Origin: Acidobacteriota bacterium | GTDB lineage: Bacteria; Acidobacteriota; Vicinamibacteria; Vicinamibacterales; JAFNAJ01 | Direction of reading: 5' to 3' | Length of the DNA stretch: 5,792 bases | NCBI GenBank assembly: GCA_017860085.1 | Contig: JAFNAJ010000182.1 | Span: 1-5,792 of the forward strand | Part shown: positions 1 through 5,792 of the stretch, piece by piece | Numbering within the stretch: position 1 is the first letter of the stretch | How the letters are laid out: the number at the start of each line of letters is the position of its first letter | Notes under the pieces: model-generated | Seen by the model: the letters and a program-made list of their open reading frames with translations, nothing else | Database searches by the model: none | What the model was told of the DNA's origin: nothing | Position numbers and translations under genes: made by a program

Positions 1-368
1 AGCGTGCTGGCGCCAACGTTTCTCGCGGTCCACGTGGCGCCGCGCAGCTCGACGTGGCCCGTCGCGCCAGGCGCCATCTCGTCGGTCGCGTGCGCGTGCT
101 CGCCGGGAATCGCGTCCACCTCGATCCCGGCGGTGCGCACGCCGCCCAGCCGCCGGAGCAGCGGATCGCGGAACAACATCAGGCAGACCACCGACAGGCA
201 CGAGAAGAGCAGCCACTGGAACCACTGCGGCCCCTCGAGCCCGACCAGGTCGAGCAGCCCGACGAGAATGGCCCCGACGCCGAAGAATATGATGAAGAAG
301 TTGCCGACGACGACGAGCTCGAGGCCGACGAGGACAAACCCGATGACAACCCAGTGCCACCAGAGCAT
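1..368 (-). CDS. NfeD family membrane protein (partial, C-terminus outside window)
   Basis: Reading the minus strand from the ATG at 368-366 gives 122 residues with no stop before the window edge. The N-terminus (MLWWHWVVIGFVLVGLELVV) has the tryptophan-rich start and membrane glutamate typical of short NfeD proteins. Three hydrophobic segments follow at about residues 4-22, 24-43 and 49-66. A charged linker leads to the start of the C-terminal OB-fold near residues 100-114, where GATGHVELRGATW matches the family pattern G-x-x-G-x-V-x-x-x-G-x-x-W. Known short NfeD proteins are about 140-150 residues, so roughly 20-30 residues should lie to the left. Family members act in the membrane and are often encoded beside a stomatin/SPFH protein; whether one follows here cannot be seen. 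The start is chosen on family resemblance, as no strong Shine-Dalgarno precedes it. The assignment rests on recognition of the family pattern. The gene is divergent from the flavoprotein pair. Confidence 0.87.
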   Translation of the reverse strand, partial: MLWWHWVVIGFVLVGLELVVVGNFFIIFFGVGAILVGLLDLVGLEGPQWFQWLLFSCLSVVCLMLFRDPLLRRLGGVRTAGIEVDAIPGEHAHATDEMAPGATGHVELRGATWTARNVGAST

Positions 369-652
369 ATGGCGGCGATTATCGACCCCCGGACAGCGGA
401 TTGCAACGGCGCGGCGGTGAAAGGCCCAGGGCCCCGGGGAGGCCGACACGGGCGTCCGGGGCGTGACGACGGCTTTCCGGCACCGACTCGGCTGAGGTGT
501 CCCGACGCGATCGGCGCCGGGGCTCGACGTGGCGGAAACCCGGCGATTGCGGCCCGGCGACTGGCGCGGACGTTCGCGGCGGGCGTGGTATCCACCTTGC
601 TATCTGTCAAACTACCGGTCATGTGTCGCCGCACTTCCGGCGGAGGTAAGCT
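369..652. promoter_or_regulatory. Divergent intergenic region (no gene seen)
   Basis: This 284-base stretch separates the leftward nfeD-like gene from the rightward flavoprotein pair, so promoters for both are expected in it. I see no convincing gene. Visible elements are a GC-rich palindromic patch (GGCCCAGGGCC at 423-433 overlapping CCCCGGGG at 432-439), two copies of CCCGGCGA 14 bases apart (539-546 and 553-560), and a short dyad GTGGTATCCAC at 585-595. Base composition becomes less GC-rich around 590-625, the most likely promoter zone for the rightward genes. There, TTGCTA at 597-602 could be a weak -35 box, but no good -10 box sits at the right distance. None of these sites can be tied to a known regulator. 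Confidence 0.4.
642..647 (+). promoter_or_regulatory. Ribosome binding site setting the GTG start at 653
   Basis: GGAGGT lies 5 bases before the GTG at 653. It is the strongest Shine-Dalgarno match noticed in the window. It supports GTG rather than an ATG as the start of the small Nfn-type subunit. Confidence 0.8.
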
Positions 653-1510
653 GTGCATCGCATCCTGAGCAACGAGGTTCTGGCGCCCGACGTTCACCGC
701 CTGTGGGTCGAAGCGCCGCATGTCATCCGCAAGCGTCGCCCGGGGCAGTTCGTCATTGTCCGGGCCTCGGAGGACGGCGAGCGGATTCCGCTGACGATCG
801 CTGACGTGGATCCCGCTCGGGGAGCCATCGCCCTCGTCATTCAGGGTGTCGGTAAGACCACGATGTTCATCAACGAGCTGCCTGCGGGTGGATCGTTGCT
901 CGACGTGGTGGGCCCGCTCGGGCGGCCGACGCGCATCGAGCCCGGCTCGCGGGTGTGTTGCGTCGGCGGCGGCATCGGGACCGCGGTGGTCTACCCGATC
1001 GCGTGCGGCGTCAAGTCGCTCGGGGGACGCGTGGTGTCGATCGTCGGCGGCCGCACCCGGGACCTCGTCATTCTCGAGGCCGAGATGCGTCACGTGTCCG
1101 AGCAGTGCATCGTGACGACCGACGATGGCAGCTACGGCATGAAAGGGCTGGTCACCGACGCCCTGGTGGAGTTGCTCGACAAGGGCGAGGTGTTCGACGA
1201 GGTGGTGGCCGTGGGGCCCCTGCCCATGATGCGGGCCGTGTGCGACGTGACGCGTTCGCGAAACGTGCCGACGATCGTCAGCCTGAACCCTGTGATGGTG
1301 GACGGCACCGGGATGTGCGGCGGGTGCCGTGTGCAGGTCGGAGGCGAGCAGAAATTCGTGTGCGTCGATGGCCCGGAGTTCGATGGCCACCAGGTGGACT
1401 TCGACGGACTCGCCGCCCGCCTGCGTGCCTACCGCGAGCAGGAAGCAGCGGCGCTGGTACAATTCCGGCGCGACCACGACCTCGAGTGCGAGGCGATGGG
1501 GACGGTGTAG
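653..1510 (+). CDS. nfnA: Sulfide/dihydroorotate dehydrogenase-type FAD/NAD-binding protein, NfnA-like small subunit
   Basis: The 285-residue protein belongs to the ferredoxin-NADP+ reductase-like family that includes PyrK, SudB and NfnA. In order it shows an FAD-binding barrel with the RIPLTIAD motif (44-51), a nucleotide-binding region with VGGGIGTAVVYP (104-115), the AVGPLPMM segment (186-193), and a C-terminal [2Fe-2S] site. The site is DGTGMCGGCRV followed by KFVCVDGP: Asp217, Cys222, Cys225 and Cys237. This Asp-plus-three-Cys arrangement is that of the NfnA small subunit. Family knowledge: NfnA binds NADH and partners NfnB in ferredoxin-linked transhydrogenation. The GTG start is supported by GGAGGT 5 bases upstream and by the family-typical N-terminus (MHRILSNEVLAPDV). 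The stop is 5 bases before the next gene, which points to an operon and translational coupling. A charged C-terminal tail of about 34 residues follows the cluster domain. A SudB-type sulfide dehydrogenase role is an alternative that sequence alone cannot exclude. Confidence 0.93.
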   Translation: MHRILSNEVLAPDVHRLWVEAPHVIRKRRPGQFVIVRASEDGERIPLTIADVDPARGAIALVIQGVGKTTMFINELPAGGSLLDVVGPLGRPTRIEPGSRVCCVGGGIGTAVVYPIACGVKSLGGRVVSIVGGRTRDLVILEAEMRHVSEQCIVTTDDGSYGMKGLVTDALVELLDKGEVFDEVVAVGPLPMMRAVCDVTRSRNVPTIVSLNPVMVDGTGMCGGCRVQVGGEQKFVCVDGPEFDGHQVDFDGLAARLRAYREQEAAALVQFRRDHDLECEAMGTV

Positions 1511-1515
1511 CAGCC

Positions 1516-2937
1516 ATGGCCAAGAAGATTGGACAAAAGACCAAGACCCCGATGCCGTGCCGCGACGCGGTGGAGCGCTCGCACAGCTTCGACGAGGTGG
1601 CCCAGGGCTACACGGCCGAGATGGCCATCGCGGAAGCCAACCGCTGCATCGACTGCAAGAACCGCCCGTGCATCGCAGGCTGCCCCGTCGAGATCGACAT
1701 TCCGACGTTCGTCGCCCAGGTCGGAGCTGGCGATTTCGAGGGCGCGTACCGCACCCTGTCGAGCAAGAACCTGCTGCCCGCCATCTGTGGCCGCGTGTGC
1801 CCGCAGGAGGACCAGTGCGAGGCCGAGTGCACGCTCGGCGTGAAGTTCGACGCGGTCGGCATCGGGCGGCTCGAGCGCTTCATCGCCGACTGGGCCGCCG
1901 AGCAAGGGCTCGAGCCGGTTGCCGAGGTGGCGGAGCCCACGGGACACAAGGTCGCGGTGATCGGGTCGGGTCCGGCCGGGCTCACCGTGGCGGCGGATCT
2001 CGCACGCCTGGGCCACCAGGTGACCGTGTTCGAGGCGCTGCACAAGGCGGGCGGGGTGCTGATCTACGGCATCCCCGAGTTCCGCCTGCCCAAGAGCATC
2101 GTCGCGCGCGAGGTGCACGCCCTCGAGCGGATGGGCGTCGAGATCAAGACCAATCACGTGATCGGCCGGACGTTCACGGTCGACGAGCTGTTCAGCGAGC
2201 TCGGCTACGAGGCCGTGTTCATCGGAACCGGCGCGGGGCTGCCGCATTTCCCGAAGATCCCGGGGCTCAACCTGATCGGCGTCTACTCGGCCAACGAGTA
2301 CCTCACGCGGTCGAACCTGATGAAGGGGTACCGCTTTCCGGAGTCCGACACGCCGATGATCCGCGGCCGTCGCGTTGCGGTGATCGGCGGTGGGAACACG
2401 GCCATGGACGCGGTGCGCACGGCCAAGCGCCTCGGGGCCGAGGACGCGATCCTGATCTACCGGCGATCGCGAGTCGAGATGCCGGCACGTGCCGAGGAGG
2501 TCGAGCACGCCGAGGAGGAGGGCATCGAGTTCATCCTGCTCGCTGCGCCCACGGCCATCCTTGGCGACGACCGCTCGCGCGTGCGAGCGATTCGCTGTGA
2601 GCGCATGGAACTGGGGCCACCCGATGCGTCCGGGCGCCGCAGCCCCGTGCCGATTCCCGGCTCGGAGTTCGACATCGAGGTGGAGGTGGTGGTGTTCGCC
2701 GTCGGACAGGGCGCCAATCCCTTGATCCGTGACACCACGCCCGACCTGCACGTCAACAAGTGGGGCTACGTGAAAGCCGATCCCCAGACGGGCGCCACCG
2801 AGAAGCGCGGCGTGTTTGCCGGCGGCGACATCGTCACCGGCGGCGCGACCGTGATTTCGGCGATGGGCGCGGGTCGTCGCGCCGCGCGTGCCATCGACAA
2901 GTACCTCTCGACGCAGAGCCCAGACGGGTTTGCCTGA
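1516..2937 (+). CDS. gltA: NADPH-dependent glutamate synthase-type flavoprotein, NfnB-like large subunit
   Basis: The 473-residue protein resembles the glutamate synthase small subunit (GltD) and the NfnB large subunit, which is near 470 residues. The N-terminal iron-sulfur domain has two cysteine groups: CIDCKNRPCIAGC (Cys44, 47, 52, 56) and CGRVCPQEDQCEAEC (Cys91, 95, 101, 105). Next comes an FAD-binding Rossmann motif, VIGSGPAG (148-155), with the GGVLIYGIPEFRLPK block (179-193). A second dinucleotide fold has VIGGGNTAMDA (289-299) and YRRSRVEMPA (315-324), expected to bind NADP(H). The C-terminal FAD motif is GVFAGGDIVTGGATVISAMG (432-451). The reading frame stays open far upstream, but the ATG at 1516 gives the expected N-terminus and sits 5 bases after the small-subunit stop. 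GGGGA at 1498-1502 is a weak and rather distant Shine-Dalgarno. No glutamate synthase large subunit (gltB) is visible, and the adjacent NfnA-like gene favours an Nfn-type complex (NADPH, NADH, ferredoxin) over glutamate synthesis. Databases often name such genes gltA, which is not citrate synthase. Confidence 0.93.
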   Translation: MAKKIGQKTKTPMPCRDAVERSHSFDEVAQGYTAEMAIAEANRCIDCKNRPCIAGCPVEIDIPTFVAQVGAGDFEGAYRTLSSKNLLPAICGRVCPQEDQCEAECTLGVKFDAVGIGRLERFIADWAAEQGLEPVAEVAEPTGHKVAVIGSGPAGLTVAADLARLGHQVTVFEALHKAGGVLIYGIPEFRLPKSIVAREVHALERMGVEIKTNHVIGRTFTVDELFSELGYEAVFIGTGAGLPHFPKIPGLNLIGVYSANEYLTRSNLMKGYRFPESDTPMIRGRRVAVIGGGNTAMDAVRTAKRLGAEDAILIYRRSRVEMPARAEEVEHAEEEGIEFILLAAPTAILGDDRSRVRAIRCERMELGPPDASGRRSPVPIPGSEFDIEVEVVVFAVGQGANPLIRDTTPDLHVNKWGYVKADPQTGATEKRGVFAGGDIVTGGATVISAMGAGRRAARAIDKYLSTQSPDGFA

Positions 2938-3013
2938 GACTGCCGCGGTCGGGCAAGTCCCTCGCGGCGTCGTTGACGGAGTCCCTGCGCCGACGTAGGC
3001 TGACGCCGGACGC

Positions 3014-3919
3014 GTGACCGCACTCCTTCAGCACGCTTGGCAGGCCCTGGTGCACGCGGACCCCTGGTGGGTCGCCGCCGCGACCCTGCTCTGGGCGCTC
3101 GCGATGCTCGCTGCCGGCAAGCGCTGGCAGGTCATGGTGCGCGTGATGGGCGGGCGGATCTCGCTCGTCCACGCGGTGCTGGTGACGCTCGCCACCGTGG
3201 CCGTCAACAACGTGACCCCGAGCGGCCGGCTGGCCGGCGAAGCCGGTCGCATCGCGGTCACCCGCGTCAAGGGCCAGCTGCCCTTGGCGCTCGGAGCCGT
3301 CGCCAGCCTGGGCGATCGCGTCGGGGACCTGGTGGCCGTGCTCGCGCTCTCACTGGTGGCCCTGCCGTCGCTGTGGCCGATCGTCGAGGGGCATGCGCGC
3401 CCGGCACTCGCGGTCCTGGCCGCCATCGGCGCGCTGGCGCTCGTGTTCGGGCCCCGTCTGCGCCGCGCCTCCCGCAGCTGGCTCATCGCGAGACGACGCG
3501 AGCTGGAAGGGGCCCCGTTTGCCGGTCGCGATCTCGTGGTCGCACTCGGCCTGTCGCTGCTCATCTGGTTCGAAGACGCCCTGCGGCTCATGGCCGCCGC
3601 GCGCGCGGTCGGCGTGGAGTTCGCCTTCCCTCAAGGCGCAGCGCTCTGCGTCGTGATGGTACTGGGCAGCTTGGTACCGACGGTCGGCGGGCTCGGGGCG
3701 GTGGAAGGCGGGCTGGTCGGCGCGATGGTATTGTTTGGAGTCCCCATCGAGAGCGCGATCGCCGTGACCGCCGTGGAACGCGCGATCTCCTACGTGCTGA
3801 GTACGGTACTCGGCTTCGGGTCGGTCGTGTGGTTGGGCGGGCGGAGCCTGCTCACGCCGCCTGCGGTGACTGCGCCGGCGGATGCCGATTTCCGACCCGA
3901 CGGAGGTCTGCGGCGGTAG
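3014..3919 (+). CDS. YbhN/UPF0104 flippase-like integral membrane protein
   Basis: This 301-residue protein is strongly hydrophobic, with about seven to eight predicted membrane spans (roughly 18-35, 51-65, 103-122, 129-147, 172-190, 208-224, 230-246, 256-276). It carries hallmarks of the lysylphosphatidylglycerol synthase transmembrane/YbhN family: NNVTPSGRLAGEAGR (65-79), an early Asn-Pro-Gly-Arg-Gly-Glu-Arg block, and PTVGGLGAVEGGL (222-234) followed by VERAISYVLSTVLG (254-267). Some family members flip or transport lipids or lipid-linked precursors; the substrate here is unknown. There is no C-terminal aminoacyl-transfer domain, so it is not a complete MprF enzyme. The start is the GTG at 3014: an in-frame stop lies at 2996-2998 and no upstream start remains. 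The Shine-Dalgarno is poor, and a later GTG at 3050 (residue 13) is possible and would still keep the first span. It lies 76 bases after the flavoprotein gene on the same strand, so it may share its transcript, but no functional link is evident. Confidence 0.82.
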   Translation: MTALLQHAWQALVHADPWWVAAATLLWALAMLAAGKRWQVMVRVMGGRISLVHAVLVTLATVAVNNVTPSGRLAGEAGRIAVTRVKGQLPLALGAVASLGDRVGDLVAVLALSLVALPSLWPIVEGHARPALAVLAAIGALALVFGPRLRRASRSWLIARRRELEGAPFAGRDLVVALGLSLLIWFEDALRLMAAARAVGVEFAFPQGAALCVVMVLGSLVPTVGGLGAVEGGLVGAMVLFGVPIESAIAVTAVERAISYVLSTVLGFGSVVWLGGRSLLTPPAVTAPADADFRPDGGLRR

Positions 3920-3971
3920 AATGGCTCCGAGGCGCTGATGCCCACGGTGACCGTTGCCGTGCCCGCGGATC

Positions 3972-3975
3972 GGAG
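3972..3975 (+). promoter_or_regulatory. Ribosome binding site favouring the ATG at 3983
   Basis: GGAG is placed 7 bases before the ATG at 3983. A competing GAGG at 3929-3932 lies 5 bases before an in-frame ATG at 3938, so the site alone does not decide the start. The protein made from 3983 begins just where resemblance to LysN begins. Confidence 0.45.
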
Positions 3976-3982
3976 CGCATTC

Positions 3983-5257
3983 ATGACCACCCCCTGGCAG
4001 GAACGATACGCGCAGCGCACGCAGCGGATGACGAGCTCGGCCATCCGCGAGCTGCTGAAACTCACCGCGCGCCCCGACATCATCTCGTTCGCAGGCGGTC
4101 TGCCGGCGCCGGAGCTGTTTCCCGTCGACGAGATCCGGCGCGCAGCCGACGAACTGCTGCGGAGGGAGGGCCACAAGGCGCTGCAGTACAGCACGACGGA
4201 AGGGTACCCGCCGTTGCGCGAGATGATCGTCCGCCACATGGCCCGCTACGGCATCATGGTGGGCCTCGAGAACGTGCTGATCACGACCGGGTCGCAGGAA
4301 GCCCTCGACCTGATTGGCAAGGTGCTGATCAACCCGGGCGACCGGATCCTCACCGAGACGCCGTCGTACCTGGGCGCCATCCAGGCCTTCAACATGTACG
4401 GCGCCGAGTACGTGACCGTGCCGATCGACGACGATGGGCTGATCACGGAGCACCTGGAAGAGGCGCTTCGGACCGGGCCGAAGTTCATGTACGTGCTGCC
4501 CAACTTCCAGAATCCCGCCGGGGTCACGCTGTCGCGCGCACGACGGCAGGAAGTGGTGCGGATTGGCGACCAGTACGGCATCCCGATCATCGAGGATGAT
4601 CCCTACGGTCAGTTGCGCTACGAGGGCCAGCACATCACGCCACTCGTCGTGCTCGACGCCGAGATGCACAACGAGCACAGGAACGGGCACGCCTACCGGG
4701 GCAACGTCATCTACCTCAGCACGTTCAGCAAGACGCTTGCGCCGGGCCTGCGACTGGGCTGGGTGGTCGCGCCCGAGCAGGTGGTCCTGCGCATGGTTCA
4801 GGCCAAGCAGGGCACCGACCTCCACTCGAGCACGTTCGACCAGATGCTGGCGTACGAGGTCGCCAAGGGCGGGTTCCTCGACCAGCACATCCGCACGCTG
4901 CGCCAGGTCTACCACCGGCGCCGCGACGTCATGCTGGCCGCGCTCGAGCGGGCCTTTCCCGATCCCGCGCTGGGCGTGCGGTGGACGCGTCCCCAGGGCG
5001 GGCTGTTCCTCTGGGTGACCCTGCCCCCGGGCACCGACACGTCGGAGGTGCTGATCGACGCCGTGAAGGAGAAGGTGGCGTTCGTGCCGGGCGAGTCGTT
5101 CCACCCCGGCGGCGGCGGGAAGAACACGATGCGCCTGAACTTCAGCAACGCGACCGAGGAGCAGATCGAAACCGGGATCGCCGGACTCGGGCGGGCCATC
5201 ACGCGGCGGCTGCGCCGAGCACAGGAGGTTACCGCGCGGGAGGCACAGCCGGCCTAG
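3983..5257 (+). CDS. PLP-dependent aminotransferase, LysN-like (2-aminoadipate transaminase family)
   Basis: The 424-residue protein is a fold-type I (class I/II) aminotransferase. It follows the pattern of Thermus LysN as I remember it throughout: SSAIRELLKLTARPDIISFA near the start, GGLPAPELFP (38-47), LQYSTTEGYPPLRE (67-80) and TTGSQEALDL (101-110). Expected PLP residues are Asn177 in PNFQNPAG, Asp205 and Tyr208 in IEDDPYGQLRY, and the Schiff-base lysine Lys250 in STFSKTLAPGLRLGW. Arg384 in NTMRLNFSNA is the expected carboxylate-binding arginine. Arg22 in IRELL matches the position I recall as the substrate-recognising arginine of Thermus LysN. LysN-type enzymes transfer the amino group of glutamate to 2-oxoadipate or related oxo acids, and many relatives are broad in substrate. 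No GntR-type DNA-binding domain precedes it, so it is not a MocR regulator. An in-frame ATG at 3938 would add 15 residues (MPTVTVAVPADRSAF) without family resemblance. No other lysine-pathway gene is visible, so the physiological substrate is uncertain. Confidence 0.9.
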   Translation: MTTPWQERYAQRTQRMTSSAIRELLKLTARPDIISFAGGLPAPELFPVDEIRRAADELLRREGHKALQYSTTEGYPPLREMIVRHMARYGIMVGLENVLITTGSQEALDLIGKVLINPGDRILTETPSYLGAIQAFNMYGAEYVTVPIDDDGLITEHLEEALRTGPKFMYVLPNFQNPAGVTLSRARRQEVVRIGDQYGIPIIEDDPYGQLRYEGQHITPLVVLDAEMHNEHRNGHAYRGNVIYLSTFSKTLAPGLRLGWVVAPEQVVLRMVQAKQGTDLHSSTFDQMLAYEVAKGGFLDQHIRTLRQVYHRRRDVMLAALERAFPDPALGVRWTRPQGGLFLWVTLPPGTDTSEVLIDAVKEKVAFVPGESFHPGGGGKNTMRLNFSNATEEQIETGIAGLGRAITRRLRRAQEVTAREAQPA

Positions 5258-5287
5258 CGCGGGACACCCACGCAGGGTTCACTTGAT

Positions 5288-5333
5288 CTGGCGGCCTTGA
5301 GCCGCTGGGTACTGGCCGGGAGCCGGTCGCCAG
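5288..5333. repeat. Imperfect inverted repeat downstream of the aminotransferase gene
   Basis: CTGGCGGCC (5288-5296) can pair with GGTCGCCAG (5325-5333), giving a 9-bp stem with one G-T wobble and a 28-base loop. It starts 30 bases after the aminotransferase stop. There is no run of T after it on either strand, so a role as an intrinsic terminator is doubtful. It could still slow or protect transcript ends. Confidence 0.3.
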
Positions 5334-5337
5334 AAAC

Positions 5338-5374
5338 GCCCGCGGCTCTCAGCACAAACAAATGGGCCGCGGGC
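5338..5374 (-). terminator. Possible hairpin terminator between convergent genes
   Basis: GCCCGCGGC (5338-5346) and GCCGCGGGC (5366-5374) form a perfect 9-bp inverted repeat with a 19-base loop. The repeat begins immediately after the TAG stop (5377-5375) of the minus-strand gene. Read on the minus strand, the stem is followed by GTTTC, a very short T-rich tail. Read on the plus strand there is no T-run. It therefore best fits the end of the minus-strand gene, though a convergent arrangement could use it from both sides. Confidence 0.5.
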
Positions 5375-5792
5375 CTAACGCTCGATGACCAGCCGCGGGT
5401 CGTAGTGCGTCTCGCCGTCGAAGCTGATCTTGTAGTCGAACGCGCGGACGCTTGGGTTGGCCTTCTCGTCCTCGTCAGCGGGGTCCTGCGGGAAGCGATC
5501 GATGATCCCCCGGCTCACCCTGCAGGTCACAACGTCGAACTGCTGCGAAGCGACCGCCACGGGCGCCAGGCCGGCGTCGCAGACGTTCACCGGGGTCTGC
5601 CCGCGGAAGAAGGCCAGCGTCACCGTGCGCGGCAGGTCGGACGCGTTGACGACGACGAACATCAGCGTCTGGCCTTCTTTGACCCGGACCCGCTCGACCT
5701 TGTCGATGTCGAGCTTCCCCTTCGGCGTGGCGACGAGGATGCCTGCGATGCGGTCGGCCGATGTCGCGGTGGTGTGCCAGAGCCAGAAGCCG
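5375..5792 (-). CDS. Hypothetical protein, C-terminal part (N-terminus outside window)
   Basis: The minus-strand frame is open from the right edge to the TAG at 5377-5375, giving 138 visible residues. An ATG at 5662-5660 would make a 95-residue protein, but the frame continues coherently upstream (GFWLWHTTATSADRIAGILV, then KVERVRVKEGQTLMFVVVNA), so that ATG is most likely internal. The pattern of alternating hydrophobic residues (RVRVKEGQTLMFVVVNASDL, then RTVTLAFFRG) suggests a beta-sandwich of Ig-like or cupredoxin-like shape, though no copper-site motif is seen. Two cysteines (one in VNVCDAG, one in VVTCRVS) could form a disulfide, hinting at an exported protein. The segment DPADEDEKANP is acidic and probably a surface loop. 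I do not recognise the family. Any signal peptide would lie outside the window. It converges on the aminotransferase gene and ends at a perfect inverted repeat. Confidence 0.6.
   Translation of the reverse strand, partial: GFWLWHTTATSADRIAGILVATPKGKLDIDKVERVRVKEGQTLMFVVVNASDLPRTVTLAFFRGQTPVNVCDAGLAPVAVASQQFDVVTCRVSRGIIDRFPQDPADEDEKANPSVRAFDYKISFDGETHYDPRLVIER

Noticed and set aside
605..610. Perfect TTGACA on the minus strand as a -35 box for the nfeD-like gene
   Set aside because: No acceptable -10 box occurs 16-18 bases further on, and it lies about 240 bases from the start codon.
54..668. Plus-strand open frame of 204 codons across the left end
   Set aside because: Its first half is antisense to the NfeD gene and yields acidic low-complexity sequence; the rest runs through the intergenic region into the small-subunit start.
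179..1477. Long minus-strand open frame of 432 codons
   Set aside because: It lies opposite the small flavoprotein subunit and the NfeD start, and its translation is low-complexity and rich in Ser, Arg and His, as expected of a shadow frame in GC-rich DNA.
955..1515. In-frame open extension upstream of the large flavoprotein subunit
   Set aside because: It overlaps the well-supported small subunit in another frame, is arginine-rich without motifs, and the ATG at 1516 gives the family-typical N-terminus.
2956..2986. Direct repeat of AGTCCCT (2956-2962 and 2980-2986) in the gap before the membrane protein gene
   Set aside because: Seven bases with degraded flanks in GC-rich DNA is not distinguishable from chance.
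3350..5104. Minus-strand open frame of 584 codons opposite the membrane protein and aminotransferase
   Set aside because: Both plus-strand genes have clear family motifs across this span; the antisense product has no recognisable motif and shadow-like composition.

Overview
The window is high-GC bacterial DNA, strongly GC at third codon positions, densely packed with ordinary chromosomal genes. I see no mobile element, integrase, CRISPR array, rRNA or tRNA. The gene content (an Nfn-type flavoprotein pair, a LysN-like aminotransferase, an NfeD membrane protein and a YbhN-type membrane protein) suits a free-living high-GC bacterium. Acidobacteriota or a similar lineage is a guess from general resemblance; the sequence does not settle the phylum.

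Layout. Positions 1-368, minus strand: the first 122 residues of an NfeD-family membrane protein that runs off the left edge. Positions 369-652: a 284-base divergent intergenic region holding the control signals for both flanking genes and a strong ribosome binding site for the rightward one. Positions 653-2937, plus strand: two tightly linked genes 5 bases apart, for the small (FAD, [2Fe-2S]) and large (two [4Fe-4S]-type motifs, FAD and NADP(H) folds) subunits of an NfnAB-like transhydrogenase. Positions 3014-3919, plus: a polytopic membrane protein of the YbhN/UPF0104 flippase-like family. Positions 3983-5257, plus: a fold-type I PLP aminotransferase very like LysN (2-aminoadipate transaminase). 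Positions 5258-5374: a short convergent intergenic region with a perfect 9-bp inverted repeat, probably a terminator. Positions 5375-5792, minus: the C-terminal 138 residues of an unrecognised protein entering from the right edge.

How the genes work together. The only firm functional unit is the flavoprotein pair. In characterised Nfn enzymes the two subunits couple NADPH, NADH and ferredoxin by flavin-based electron bifurcation, and all visible cofactor ligands are kept here. The membrane protein and the aminotransferase follow on the same strand with gaps of 76 and 63 bases, so they may be co-transcribed, but no shared pathway is evident. I did not find a clearly new biological system; the points most worth checking are the Nfn pair, the unrecognised minus-strand protein at the right edge, and the true substrate of the aminotransferase.
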